The notes beneath the pieces were generated by a model. The model was not told where the DNA came from. It made no database searches and saw only the letters and a program-made list of their open reading frames with translations. This document shows positions 40,231 to 48,986 of a stretch of 64,000 nt of DNA, piece after piece (positions within the stretch are counted from its first letter, which is position 1; each line of letters starts with the position of its first letter). The translations under genes and the position numbers were made by a program. Origin of the DNA: Vreelandella nigrificans (GTDB taxonomy: Bacteria; Pseudomonadota; Gammaproteobacteria; Pseudomonadales; Halomonadaceae); NCBI RefSeq assembly GCF_002374315.1, contig NZ_NWUX01000004.1, positions 1 through 64,000 on the forward strand, given 5' to 3'.

Positions 40231-40264
40231 AAAACGGCGCTTCTGCTGTCAGAAGCGCCGTTTT
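40231..40264. terminator. Perfect hairpin between dnaN and recF
   Basis: AAAACGGCGCTTCTG and CAGAAGCGCCGTTTT form a perfect 15-bp inverted repeat around a CTGT loop (40246-40249), with T on the 3' side in either direction. It would act as an intrinsic terminator or attenuator within the dnaA-dnaN-recF-gyrB run. Confidence 0.82.
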
Positions 40265-40284
40265 AACATGAGGCTAAAGACCCG

Positions 40285-41388
40285 TTATAAACGCATTGGC
40301 ATCACAACATACAGAGCGTCGCCACCACCTGGCACTTCCAGCAATGCACTGCTGTTGGGATTTGCTAAGGTCATTTGAACGCGATCTTCATCCAGTACTG
40401 ACAGCACATCAACCAAGTAGCCCACATTAAAGCCTACTTCCATAGCACTGCCGTTGTACTCAACCGCCACGTTCTCCTCAGCCTCTTCTTGCTCAGGGTT
40501 ATTAGCCATCACCTTGAGATTACCTTCCTCAAGGTAGAGGCGAACACCACGGTATTTTTCGTTAGAAAGAATCGCTGTGCGTGACAGCACCTGGCGCAAT
40601 TCGGCACGCTCGGCGATCAACACTTTATCGCCATTACGCGGCACCACACGCTCGTAGTCAGGAAACTTGCCGTCAATCAGTTTAGATGTAAAAGTGAAGT
40701 CCCCTGTATGAGCACGCACATGAGTAGAACCTAGCGTTAAGCTTACAGGCTCATCGCTATCATCGAGTAAGCGTGACAGTTCAAGAATACCTTTACGCGG
40801 GACAATTAACTTTTGTGACTGGCTAACAGTAATTTCGATAGGCCGTGAGCACATCGCCAAACGGTGCCCATCGGTAGCAACCGTGCGCAATAAGTTACTC
40901 TGAATCTCAATCAACATGCCATTGAGGTAATAGCGAACATCCTGTTGTGCCATCGCGAATGATGTGGCTTCAATCAGGTGCTTTAAGGTACCTCGGGGTA
41001 CGCTTAGTTCCTGGCTGCTATCAGCATCCTCAATATTGGGAAACTCCGCTGCCGGAAGTGTTGAAAGCGTAAAACGAGAACGCCCGCTACGCAGCACCGC
41101 CCTCCCCTCTTCTACCGCCAGCTGAATATCTGATTGGTCGGGTAGCGATTTACAGATATCCATTAGCTTGCGAGCAGGTACCGTCGCTGAACCGCCCTGT
41201 TCCACGTGGCTAGCAACCGTACGCCCCACCAGTTCAACCTCAAGGTCGGTTCCGGTTAGTGAGACTTGATCACCCTCTACTTGAATCAATACGTTAGAGA
41301 GCACTGGTAGCGTTTGGCGCCGCTCTACCACGCCCGCCACCAGAGTCAGCGGGCGTAAAAGCGCCTCTCGAGAAATTGAAAACTTCAT
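40285..41388 (-). CDS. dnaN: DNA polymerase III beta sliding clamp
   Basis: Ring-shaped processivity clamp. The 367-residue protein matches E. coli DnaN (366): MKFSISREALLRPLTLVAG at the N terminus, SLTGTDLEVELVG, DGHRLAMCSRPI, and the C-terminal PNSSALLEVPGGGDALYVVMPMRL end (shown as DALYVVMPMRL), which closes the hydrophobic partner-binding pocket. GGAG lies 6 bases before the ATG at 41388. Follows dnaA after 57 bases. Confidence 0.98.
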   Translation of the reverse strand: MKFSISREALLRPLTLVAGVVERRQTLPVLSNVLIQVEGDQVSLTGTDLEVELVGRTVASHVEQGGSATVPARKLMDICKSLPDQSDIQLAVEEGRAVLRSGRSRFTLSTLPAAEFPNIEDADSSQELSVPRGTLKHLIEATSFAMAQQDVRYYLNGMLIEIQSNLLRTVATDGHRLAMCSRPIEITVSQSQKLIVPRKGILELSRLLDDSDEPVSLTLGSTHVRAHTGDFTFTSKLIDGKFPDYERVVPRNGDKVLIAERAELRQVLSRTAILSNEKYRGVRLYLEEGNLKVMANNPEQEEAEENVAVEYNGSAMEVGFNVGYLVDVLSVLDEDRVQMTLANPNSSALLEVPGGGDALYVVMPMRL

Positions 41389-41445
41389 CAATACTCCGGT
41401 TTTATGTCTTGAAAGGCCCCTTTACCTTAGGCCCAACAATAGTGG

Positions 41446-42918
41446 TTAACTGGTTAACAGGCGCAACAGATTTTTATAATCTTCACGAATATCTGCGCTC
41501 TCTTCCTGCAACGCTTTTACTTTTCGACAAGCGTGAAGCACTGTAGTGTGATCGCGGCCACCAAAAGCATCGCCTATTTCTGGCAAACTATGATTAGTGA
41601 GTTCCTTGGCAAGCGCCATGGCGACTTGCCGCGGTCTTGCCACCGAACGGGAACGCCGCTTTGAAAGTAAGTCAGCTATCTTAATCTTGTAATATTCAGC
41701 GACCGTCCGCTGAATATTATCTACTCCGACCTGCTTATCCTGTAGCGCCAATAGGTCTTTTAGCGACTCACGAATAAAATCCTGCGTAATGGTCTTACCC
41801 ATAAAGTGTGAGTCGGCAATGACCTTCTTCAACGCACCTTCAAGCTCACGCACGTTAGAGCGAATCTTCTGAGCAATAAAGAAAGCCGCATCATGAGGCA
41901 AATCAACTTTCGCCTGATCAGCTTTTTTCATCAAAATCGCCACACGAGTTTCAAGCTCGGGTGGTTCAATAGCGACGGTAAGTCCCCACCCAAAGCGTGA
42001 CTTCAAACGCTCTTCAACACCACTAATCTCTTTAGGATAACGATCAGAGGTGAGGATCATTTGCTGCCCTCCCTCTAACAGCGCGTTAAACGTATGGAAA
42101 AACTCTTCCTGTGAGCGCTCTTTACCCGCAAAAAACTGTATGTCATCAATAAGCAGTGCATCAACACTACGGTAAAACCGCTTAAAATCATTAATTGCGT
42201 TTAGCTGCAGCGCTTTTACCATGTCAGCCACAAAACGCTCAGAGTGTAAATAAACTACTCGAGCATTTTCTCGGCGGCCCGCCAGAGCGTTACCTACTGC
42301 ATGCATTAAGTGGGTTTTACCCAAGCCAACTCCACCGTATAAGAACAGTGGGTTATAAGCGCCACCGGGATTTTCTGACACCTGGCGTGATGCGGCGCGA
42401 GCAAGTTGGTTCGATTTACCTTCAACAAAAGTATCGAAGGTAAAATTAGGATTAAGGCCGCTACCATGCTTCAGGCTACCTTCAACCTGTACTTGTCGCT
42501 CGTTATTACGACGACTAGGTGCTTCTTCTCTATCTCTTAACTGGCCAATTTCCCGCTCATCAGCAATATCACCTCGTGGGGGGGTATGCACAGCAGGGGC
42601 CATTCTCTGAGAAGGAGCTGCCGATACCGGGTTGCCTAATTCTCGTGGCTGTGGAGCTGGGGTAGCAATACGACGGCTACCTACCGTTAAGCTAACTTTG
42701 GGAGGTTTTGCGGGTGATAGCTCACGAATCAACTCGCTGATCCGCTTGGCGTACTTATCGCTCACCCAGTCGCGCACAAAGCGGTTCGGCGCCAACAAGC
42801 GTAGCTCGTTGGACTCTCCTTCTTCTGCCTGCAACGGACGTATCCAGGTATTGAACTGCTGTGAATTCAGTTCGTCCTGCAGGTAGTCCAGGCACTGTTG
42901 CCAAAGCGCGAGTGACAC
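41446..42918 (-). CDS. dnaA: Chromosomal replication initiator DnaA
   Basis: Binds DnaA boxes at oriC and opens the duplex. The 490-residue protein has domain I ([21 protein letters not shown]), a variable linker rich in P, R and E (about 85-155), the AAA+ core with [16 protein letters not shown] and [12 protein letters not shown], the arginine-finger segment [20 protein letters not shown], and domain IV with the DnaA signature [17 protein letters not shown]. Start is GTG at 42918 with a GAGAT stretch upstream. It reads away from oriC. Confidence 0.98.
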   Translation of the reverse strand: MSLALWQQCLDYLQDELNSQQFNTWIRPLQAEEGESNELRLLAPNRFVRDWVSDKYAKRISELIRELSPAKPPKVSLTVGSRRIATPAPQPRELGNPVSAAPSQRMAPAVHTPPRGDIADEREIGQLRDREEAPSRRNNERQVQVEGSLKHGSGLNPNFTFDTFVEGKSNQLARAASRQVSENPGGAYNPLFLYGGVGLGKTHLMHAVGNALAGRRENARVVYLHSERFVADMVKALQLNAINDFKRFYRSVDALLIDDIQFFAGKERSQEEFFHTFNALLEGGQQMILTSDRYPKEISGVEERLKSRFGWGLTVAIEPPELETRVAILMKKADQAKVDLPHDAAFFIAQKIRSNVRELEGALKKVIADSHFMGKTITQDFIRESLKDLLALQDKQVGVDNIQRTVAEYYKIKIADLLSKRRSRSVARPRQVAMALAKELTNHSLPEIGDAFGGRDHTTVLHACRKVKALQEESADIREDYKNLLRLLTS

Positions 42919-42939
42919 TCATCTCACCATCAGTTGAAA

Positions 42940-43300
42940 AGGGCCGACCATTGTAGCGCCCAATGGAGCGGTTATCCACACGCACTAGACGCCCTTTTAC
43001 CCCTGTGGACAACTTATCGTAAGCTACTAGGAAAAGTATGGGAGGGGGAGAGGACAACTTAAGAAAGGGCAACTTTCGGGGGTATTGAACACACCTAATT
43101 AACAGCTTATTTGGCCTTTATTCGGGACTTACACACAGATTTTTTATATCTTTAAGCTATTGTTAATAAAAAGCATAAACCACTTATCCACAATTAGTAT
43201 CCCCACTATTAATAACAATAGGTTTTAAGTAATACTATTAGTAATAATAGTGGTAGGTTTCTGACACTCTGTAGCTCCAATTGCAAAATCTGCATTGCCT
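42940..43300. other. Chromosomal replication origin oriC
   Basis: The dnaA-rpmH intergenic region has three strong DnaA boxes: TTATCCACA at 42972-42980 (plus), TTGTCCACA at 43004-43012 (minus) and TTATCCACA at 43184-43192 (plus). A weaker TTACACACA is at 43129-43137. An AT-rich stretch (about 43090-43260) with CCACTATTA/TAATAGTGG inverted repeats (43203-43211, 43245-43253) is a candidate unwinding element. Location and content match Pseudomonas-type oriC. Boundaries are approximate. Confidence 0.9.
42950..42978 (-). promoter_or_regulatory. Candidate dnaA promoter overlapping a DnaA box
   Basis: On the minus strand TACAAT (42950-42955) lies 17 bases after a weak TGGATA element that is part of the DnaA box at 42972-42980. 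The overlap suggests autorepression by DnaA. Confidence 0.45.
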
Positions 43301-43327
43301 TTTTGAAGCTTTTTGTGCAAGGAAAAA

Positions 43328-43356
43328 TTGCACCCGACGCAGGAAGTCTCTACAAT
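43328..43356 (+). promoter_or_regulatory. Predicted sigma-70 promoter of rpmH
   Basis: TTGCAC (43328-43333) and TACAAT (43351-43356) with 17-base spacing, about 97 bases upstream of rpmH. The leader between is GC-moderate without an obvious attenuator. Confidence 0.7.
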
Positions 43357-43452
43357 TTCCGGTCTTGAATTGAATCTACCCGGCTAGTTCCTCACTGGTC
43401 CGGGTCTTTTGGAATTCACTTTCCGTCCTAAACCACGTGGGAATAACGAGTT

Positions 43453-43587
43453 ATGAAACGCACTTTTCAACCCAGCGTTCTCAAGCGCAAGCGCGCGCAT
43501 GGCTTCCGTGCTCGTATGGCAACCAAAAACGGCCGTGCCGTTATCGCACGCCGCCGTGCCAAAGGCCGCAAGCGTCTGAGCGCCTGA
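43453..43587 (+). CDS. rpmH: 50S ribosomal protein L34
   Basis: A 44-residue, highly basic protein with the complete L34 sequence: [35 protein letters not shown] and a C-terminal KGRKRLSA. Located at its usual place between oriC and rnpA and followed by rnpA after 13 bases. Confidence 0.98.
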   Translation: MKRTFQPSVLKRKRAHGFRARMATKNGRAVIARRRAKGRKRLSA

Positions 43588-43600
43588 TCTCGGATTGCGT

Positions 43601-44002
43601 GTGCCGCATCAAGGCTTTCCCCGGTGCTTACGTTTGCTAAACGCTGGGGATTTTAGTCACGTGTTTGAACAGGCCGACTTGAAAGTCCATGGCAAAGGTA
43701 TGATGGCGCTAGCGCGCTTAAGTACTCAGGGCCACCCTCGCGTCGGACTGATAGTCAGCAAGAAGAATGTGAAGCGCGCTGTTGATCGCAATCGCTTTAA
43801 GCGTCTTGTTAGAGAATCTGTTCGGCTTCGCCAAGATCACCTCCCTCCTGTGGATATTGTGATTCTGGCTAAAAGAGGTGTTCAGGATATCGACAACGAA
43901 ACGCTTTACCGCCAGTTAAACGGCATGTGGAAGCGACTCCAGCGAGATGCACAGGCGATATCGCCACCTTCACCGCTTGATGGCGTAACACGTGACGCTT
44001 GA
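43601..44002 (+). CDS. rnpA: Ribonuclease P protein component
   Basis: Protein subunit of RNase P, which trims tRNA 5' leaders. About 133 residues, basic: FPRCLRLLNAGDFSHVFEQ, RVGLIVSKKNVKRAVDRNRFKRL with the RNR signature, VIILAKRG-like VDIVILAKRG. The start is unclear: I prefer GTG at 43601, with GGA 6 bases upstream, over TTG at 43595. Directly after rpmH. The gene yidD that usually follows was not found; a stem-loop is there instead. Confidence 0.94.
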   Translation: MPHQGFPRCLRLLNAGDFSHVFEQADLKVHGKGMMALARLSTQGHPRVGLIVSKKNVKRAVDRNRFKRLVRESVRLRQDHLPPVDIVILAKRGVQDIDNETLYRQLNGMWKRLQRDAQAISPPSPLDGVTRDA

Positions 44003-44003
44003 C

Positions 44004-44056
44004 GACACACATCGCCGCTCGACCTCGGCCTGCCGTCTGGCAGGCTTTCGTGTGTC
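44004..44056 (+). other. Stem-loop between rnpA and yidC
   Basis: GACACAC (44004-44010) pairs with GTGTGTC (44050-44056), and CCTGCC-GTCT-GGCAGG (44029-44044) forms an inner hairpin. CTCGACC (44018-44024) can alternatively pair with GGTCGAG (44060-44066), so two structures are mutually exclusive. No T-run follows. Possible mRNA processing or regulatory leader of yidC. Confidence 0.5.
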
Positions 44057-44117
44057 ATGGGTCGAGTAAATGACACTGCGCCATTAGCATGTTCACCACC
44101 CATCGGGCAGAACCCTC

Positions 44118-45806
44118 ATGGACGTAAAACGACTTCTATTACTGGTTCCACTGGCAGTACTTGCCTATCTGCTGGTTGTGCAGTGGAATCAGGATTACGG
44201 GCAGACAACCTACGATTCGACGCCTGAAATCACTCAAAGCAGCAATGGAACCCCAGCAAGCGACGTCTCCAATGGCGACGACTTTGCAGTTCCAAGCACA
44301 TCCGCTCCGCAGAGCGCTGTTGGCGAGGGCCTGCAGGATGCCGCGGAAAGCGAAACAGCGAGCCGTGACTTCATTGCCGTTACCACTGACGTTCTCGACC
44401 TGCGCATTGACCCGCACGGTGGTGATATTGTCTATGCAGCGTTGCCACAGCATAAGCTGACTCTGGATTCAGATCGCAACTATGTATTGCTTTCAGACAA
44501 TACGAACCGCAGCTATGTCGCTCGCTCAGGCCTACAGCTAGACGGCCAAGCGAGTCGCATCGTGTTTACTCCTGAGCGCTCCGAATACCGCTTAGGCAAT
44601 AATGATGACCAGCTAAATGTAGATCTTACCGCCGAGGTCAATGGCGTAGATATCATTAAGCGACTTTCATTTGAGCGCGGAAGCTATGCTGTCGACGTTA
44701 GCTATTACTTGGCCAACAACACAGATGCCCCGGTAAGCGCACGCTTTATTGGTCAGTTGGCACGCGATAATAGTCCTGATCCATCCAGTGGCGTTGCAAT
44801 GGGCATGAACTCCTACTTAGGAGCAGCTTATTCAACCCCTGAAACACGCTACGATAAAGTCGACTTTGACGATATTCAGCGTGGGCGGTTTGAAAACCAA
44901 GAGGCGCAAGGTGGCTGGGTGGCGATTATCCAGCACTACTTTGTATCTGCCTGGGCTCCTGCTCAAAACCAGCAGAACCTCTACTACGCAACGACCGATT
45001 CTCGGGATCGTAACGTAGCCGCGTTTGCTGGCCCTATAATGAACGTAGCCGCCTCCAGCGAAGCCACGTTAAGTGCAACACTCTATATGGGGCCAAAAGT
45101 CCAAGATTATCTTGAGCAGGTGGCACCCAACCTACGCTTAACCGTTGATTACGGCTGGCTATGGTTCATTGCCAACCCCCTGTTCTGGTTACTGGATAAA
45201 ATCCACGATGTAGTCGGCAACTGGGGCTGGTCAATTGTCCTACTGACCGTACTGGTGAAGCTGGTGCTCTTCCCGCTTTCCGCCAAGGCTTATAAGTCGA
45301 TGGCACGCATGCGGAAGCTCGGCCCGGAGATGCAGCGTCTCAAAGAGATGTATGGCGACGATCGTCAGAAAATGTCTCAAGAGATGATGAAATTCTACCA
45401 GAAGGAAAAGATTAACCCTCTGGGCGGCTGTTTGCCGATCCTTGTGCAAATGCCGGTATTCATCGCACTTTACTGGATGCTGTTAGAGTCGGTAGAACTG
45501 CGTCATGCACCATTTATGTTCTGGATCCAAGATCTATCGGTCAAAGACCCTTACTTTATCTTGCCAATTCTGATGGGCATTTCGATGTATGTTCAGCAGT
45601 TGTTGAACCCAACACCTCCAGACCCCATGCAAGCAAAGATTATGAAGATGCTGCCTATTATCTTCACGTTCTTCTTCTTGTGGTTCCCGGCAGGTCTGGT
45701 TATCTACTGGGTGGTCAACAACATCATTTCCGTCGCGCAGCAGTACGTTATTACGCGCAACATTGAGAAAGACCCTAACGTGGGGAAAGGCATGCGCACC
45801 AAGTAA
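44118..45806 (+). CDS. yidC: Membrane protein insertase YidC
   Basis: Inserts inner-membrane proteins alone or with Sec. The 562-residue protein has an N-terminal span (LLLLVPLAVLAYLLVVQWNQ), a large periplasmic beta domain (about 50-350), and the conserved five-span core with WLWFIANPLFWLLDKIHDVV, GWSIVLLTVLVKLVLFPLS (hydrophilic groove arginine lies in the segment YKSMARMRKL), CLPILVQMPVFIALYWML and WFPAGLVIYWVVNN. Followed by a strong terminator. Confidence 0.97.
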   Translation: MDVKRLLLLVPLAVLAYLLVVQWNQDYGQTTYDSTPEITQSSNGTPASDVSNGDDFAVPSTSAPQSAVGEGLQDAAESETASRDFIAVTTDVLDLRIDPHGGDIVYAALPQHKLTLDSDRNYVLLSDNTNRSYVARSGLQLDGQASRIVFTPERSEYRLGNNDDQLNVDLTAEVNGVDIIKRLSFERGSYAVDVSYYLANNTDAPVSARFIGQLARDNSPDPSSGVAMGMNSYLGAAYSTPETRYDKVDFDDIQRGRFENQEAQGGWVAIIQHYFVSAWAPAQNQQNLYYATTDSRDRNVAAFAGPIMNVAASSEATLSATLYMGPKVQDYLEQVAPNLRLTVDYGWLWFIANPLFWLLDKIHDVVGNWGWSIVLLTVLVKLVLFPLSAKAYKSMARMRKLGPEMQRLKEMYGDDRQKMSQEMMKFYQKEKINPLGGCLPILVQMPVFIALYWMLLESVELRHAPFMFWIQDLSVKDPYFILPILMGISMYVQQLLNPTPPDPMQAKIMKMLPIIFTFFFLWFPAGLVIYWVVNNIISVAQQYVITRNIEKDPNVGKGMRTK

Positions 45807-45825
45807 CACGCTTACCCTAACCACA

Positions 45826-45859
45826 CCAGACCCCCGCCCTAGCGGGGGTCTGGCGTTTT
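45826..45859 (+). terminator. Intrinsic terminator after yidC
   Basis: CCAGACCCCCGC / GCGGGGGTCTGG, a perfect 12-bp stem with a CCTA loop, followed by CGTTTT. Ends the rpmH-rnpA-yidC operon. Confidence 0.92.
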
Positions 45860-45907
45860 AGGCCCCAGGACTTCACAATCTGTTTCGATCAATCAATGAG
45901 ACCCACC

Positions 45908-47278
45908 ATGGCCGAACGACTTTATACCCAGGACACCATTACCGCTTTGGCCACACCACCAGGACGTGGCGGTGTGGGCATTATCCGCGTATCAGGCCCT
46001 TCCTGCCGTGCAATCGCCACCTCTATACTAGGGGAGTGCCCTGCCCCTCGACATGCTCACTACGGCCCATTTAACGGCACTGAGGGCATCATTGATGAAG
46101 GGATTGCGTTACTGTTTAACGGCCCCCACTCTTTTACCGGTGAAGACGTGCTAGAGCTACAGGGACATGGCGGGCCAATTATCATGGATATGCTACTTGA
46201 GCGCTGCCTACAGTTAGGTGCACGCTTAGCGCGCCCAGGTGAATTCTCCGAGCGCGCTTTTCTAAACGATAAACTAGACCTAGCCCAAGCAGAAGCCATT
46301 GCTGACCTGATAGACGCCACTTCCCGTTCCGCTGCCGAAAACGCCGTACGCTCTCTGCAGGGGGAGTTCTCCAAACGCGTTTCTACCCTGGTCACCCAAC
46401 TGATTGAGCTACGTGTTTATGTCGAAGCCGCGATTGATTTCCCTGAAGAGGAGATCGACTTTCTTGCCGATGGCCATGTGGCTCAACATTTAACCGACGT
46501 GCAGCAGGCACTAGCAGCAGTACGTCAAGCTGCAGGCCAAGGGGCTCTGCTACGCGAAGGGATGAACGTTGTTATTGCTGGCCGCCCGAATGCAGGAAAA
46601 TCCAGCTTACTCAATGCACTGACCGAACAAGAGACCGCCATCGTTACCGATATTGCCGGCACCACCCGGGATGTGCTGCGTGAATATATTCATATTGACG
46701 GTATGCCACTGCATATCATCGATACCGCAGGGCTGCGCGATACTCCAGACGCAGTTGAAAAAATTGGCGTGGCGCGAGCCTGGGAAGAGATAGAGAAGGC
46801 TGATCGAGTACTGCTATTAGTTGATGCTTCTACGACAGAGGCAACCGACCCAATGACAATTTGGCCCGAGTTCGTCACCAGGCTTCCTGACCAAACGCGC
46901 TTAACTCTGGTGCGTAATAAGATTGATACCAGTGCTGAACAGGCAGGTATTGATTTATCCACAACCACTCCAATCCTAAGGCTCTCCGCGAAAACCGGTG
47001 TGGGTGTGGATAAGTTAAAAACCCACCTAAAAGACGTAATGGGCTTTTCCGCGACGACCGAAGGGCGCTTCTCGGCACGCCGACGGCATTTGGATGCGTT
47101 GGACCGCGCTATGGAGGCACTGGAAACAGGGCGTGCCCAGTTAGATGGCTATGGTGCAGGCGAGCTACTGGCAGAAGATTTACGCGATGCTCAGCAGGCA
47201 TTAGGCGAAATCACCGGCGAATTCAGTGCCGATGATTTACTTGGGGAAATTTTCGGCAGCTTTTGTATCGGGAAATAA
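45908..47278 (+). CDS. mnmE: tRNA modification GTPase MnmE
   Basis: With MnmG it installs the carboxymethylaminomethyl group on U34 of tRNAs. The 456-residue protein has the tetrahydrofolate-binding N domain ([22 protein letters not shown], shown as [16 protein letters not shown]), the helical region, an inserted G domain with [31 protein letters not shown] and NKID, and the C-terminal zinc-independent CIGK. The ATG at 45908 has GAG 7 bases before; an in-frame ATG at 45896 is the alternative. mnmG is not in the window. Confidence 0.97.
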   Translation: MAERLYTQDTITALATPPGRGGVGIIRVSGPSCRAIATSILGECPAPRHAHYGPFNGTEGIIDEGIALLFNGPHSFTGEDVLELQGHGGPIIMDMLLERCLQLGARLARPGEFSERAFLNDKLDLAQAEAIADLIDATSRSAAENAVRSLQGEFSKRVSTLVTQLIELRVYVEAAIDFPEEEIDFLADGHVAQHLTDVQQALAAVRQAAGQGALLREGMNVVIAGRPNAGKSSLLNALTEQETAIVTDIAGTTRDVLREYIHIDGMPLHIIDTAGLRDTPDAVEKIGVARAWEEIEKADRVLLLVDASTTEATDPMTIWPEFVTRLPDQTRLTLVRNKIDTSAEQAGIDLSTTTPILRLSAKTGVGVDKLKTHLKDVMGFSATTEGRFSARRRHLDALDRAMEALETGRAQLDGYGAGELLAEDLRDAQQALGEITGEFSADDLLGEIFGSFCIGK

Positions 47279-47331
47279 AATAGACGTGTAACTCTATCAC
47301 CTCTTTAAGTAATAGCTTTTGTTAACAGTCA

Positions 47332-48177
47332 CTACTCCCCCACTAACCAATCCATGTGGTAGCGGCTGGTAGCGCCAAGCAACGGTGTTATTTCTGCCAT
47401 TGCGGCAGTTAGATGCTCACCCAGCCCCCAAGGGGGGTTGATAACTAGCATACCGCTGCCATACATACCGTGGGTTTGTTCACTCTGTTGATATAGCTGC
47501 AATTCACTACGCCAGATTTTAGCAATACCACTCTCTTTCAGGCCTGCCAATAACGTGTGGTGGTGGCCTGCTGGCAATAACGGATACCAAACCATTACCA
47601 CTGCATGACGGGCTTTCTCCATGGTATATACCACTGCCTCCACCACCTCTTGATACTCCGTTTTACGCTCATAGCTAGGGTCAATTAGCATGCATAAACG
47701 AGGGGTTGCCACTGGCAGTAGCTTCCGCAAACTAGCCAAGCCATCACCGTAAATTCGCTGCGCCTGCTTGGGAAGTACTTGCACGTTCAAATGCTCATGT
47801 TCACCTGGATGAAGCTCAAATAGCTTCAACAAATCCTGCTGGCGTAGTTGCTGAGAGAGCCACCAAGGCGATCCCGGATAGTGAGAAAGCTCGGCTATTT
47901 CAGGTTGAGCACCTTCCAAAATGTTTAGCCACTCATTTAACAGAGGATTAGCAAGCTGATGGCGTGACTGCCAAAGCGGCCAAATGCCTTCACGGTACTC
48001 TTTTAGCCGCTGGGTCTCCTTTGTAGCAAGCGGATATAACCCTCTACCTGCATGAGTATCTATATATGTAATGGATGATTCTTTACGTAATAAATGATTC
48101 ACGATGGTGTAAAGCGTCAGATGTTTTTGCACATCGGCAAAGTTACCGGCGTGATAGGCGTGTTGATAAGACAGCAT
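47332..48177 (-). CDS. rlmJ: 23S rRNA (adenine-2030-N6)-methyltransferase RlmJ
   Basis: SAM-dependent methylation of A2030 in 23S rRNA. The 281-residue protein has the N-terminal YHAGNFADVQKHLTLYTIV, YIDTHAGRGLYPL (SAM loop) and the catalytic LIDPSYERKTEY in which the usual DPPY appears as DPSY. It converges on mnmE and follows the OmpA-family gene, separated by a terminator. Confidence 0.93.
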   Translation of the reverse strand: MLSYQHAYHAGNFADVQKHLTLYTIVNHLLRKESSITYIDTHAGRGLYPLATKETQRLKEYREGIWPLWQSRHQLANPLLNEWLNILEGAQPEIAELSHYPGSPWWLSQQLRQQDLLKLFELHPGEHEHLNVQVLPKQAQRIYGDGLASLRKLLPVATPRLCMLIDPSYERKTEYQEVVEAVVYTMEKARHAVVMVWYPLLPAGHHHTLLAGLKESGIAKIWRSELQLYQQSEQTHGMYGSGMLVINPPWGLGEHLTAAMAEITPLLGATSRYHMDWLVGE

Positions 48178-48201
48178 AATGGCTCGCTAACAGTTAAACG
48201 A

Positions 48202-48233
48202 AAAAGCCCGCTATGTGAGCATAGCGGGCTTTT
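48202..48233 (-). terminator. Terminator after the OmpA-family gene
   Basis: AAAAGCCCGCTATG and CATAGCGGGCTTTT form a perfect 14-bp stem with a TGAG loop; on the minus strand it is followed by T residues. It separates the OmpA-family lipoprotein gene from rlmJ. Confidence 0.88.
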
Positions 48234-48273
48234 GACGGCAATATCAGGATTAATACTTGTTACTCTAGATCAA

Positions 48274-48948
48274 TTATCCTTGGCCATTGCCTGTCGGCGT
48301 CAAAGTGATTTCAACTCGGCGGTTTTGAGCACGCCCCTGCTCGGTGTCATTACTAGCAACAGGCTGGTTCGCACCATACCCCCGGGTATTGAGGCGCATA
48401 GAAGAAACGCCATTTTGGCTTAAGTAGCTGCCTACAGCCTGAGCGCGGCGCTCGGAAAGGCGCTGATTGTAACTGGGATCACCAACACTATCAGTATGAC
48501 CAGCAATGTTAACGCGTGTGTCCTGGTACTGCGTAAGCACGTTAGCTACTTGATTGAGTGCGCTACGAGCCTCACTGGTTAGGTCAGCTGAGTCAAATCC
48601 AAAGGTCACACCGCTTGGCATATTGAGAACAATATCATCCCCACGACGATCAATCTCGATACGAGATCCTTGAAGGTTGTCACGCAGTTGCTGCTCTTGG
48701 CGATCCATATAAACACCAATACCAGCCCCAGCGGCAGCACCAACGGCCGCTCCAATTAATGCACGATCCCGTCGGCTAGTACTACCATCACCTGATAAAG
48801 CGCCGGCGGCAGCACCAACAGCGGCACCAATGCCTGAGCCCATGGCAGTACTAGAGCGTTGCGTTTGCCCACCGTAAGGGTCTGTTGTGGCACAACCGGC
48901 TACCAAAATAGCAGCCGCTAGCGGGGCCAGTAGTCGAGAAATACGCAT
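48274..48948 (-). CDS. OmpA-family lipoprotein with glycine zipper
   Basis: A 224-residue outer-membrane lipoprotein of the YiaD type. Lipobox LVAGC (cysteine about residue 18) follows a signal peptide. A glycine-zipper region with repeated AAVGAAAGA (about residues 35-80) precedes the OmpA C-terminal peptidoglycan-binding domain, with VTFGFDSADLTSEARSALNQ, NIAGHTDSVGDPSYNQRLSE and RVEITLTP. AAGGAG 6 bases before the ATG at 48948 fixes the start. Likely links the outer membrane to the cell wall. Confidence 0.88.
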   Translation of the reverse strand: MRISRLLAPLAAAILVAGCATTDPYGGQTQRSSTAMGSGIGAAVGAAAGALSGDGSTSRRDRALIGAAVGAAAGAGIGVYMDRQEQQLRDNLQGSRIEIDRRGDDIVLNMPSGVTFGFDSADLTSEARSALNQVANVLTQYQDTRVNIAGHTDSVGDPSYNQRLSERRAQAVGSYLSQNGVSSMRLNTRGYGANQPVASNDTEQGRAQNRRVEITLTPTGNGQG

Positions 48949-48986
48949 CACTCACTCCTTGTTTGTCTTCTAGGTAATTGCATGAC

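Noticed and set aside
41198..41213. TGTTCCACGTGGCTAG in dnaN resembling parS
   Set aside because: Only the left arm and core match; the right arm differs at all five positions, and the coding sequence explains it.
43595..43600. TTG at 43595 as the rnpA start
   Set aside because: GTG at 43601 has better spacing from the GGA; two-residue difference only.
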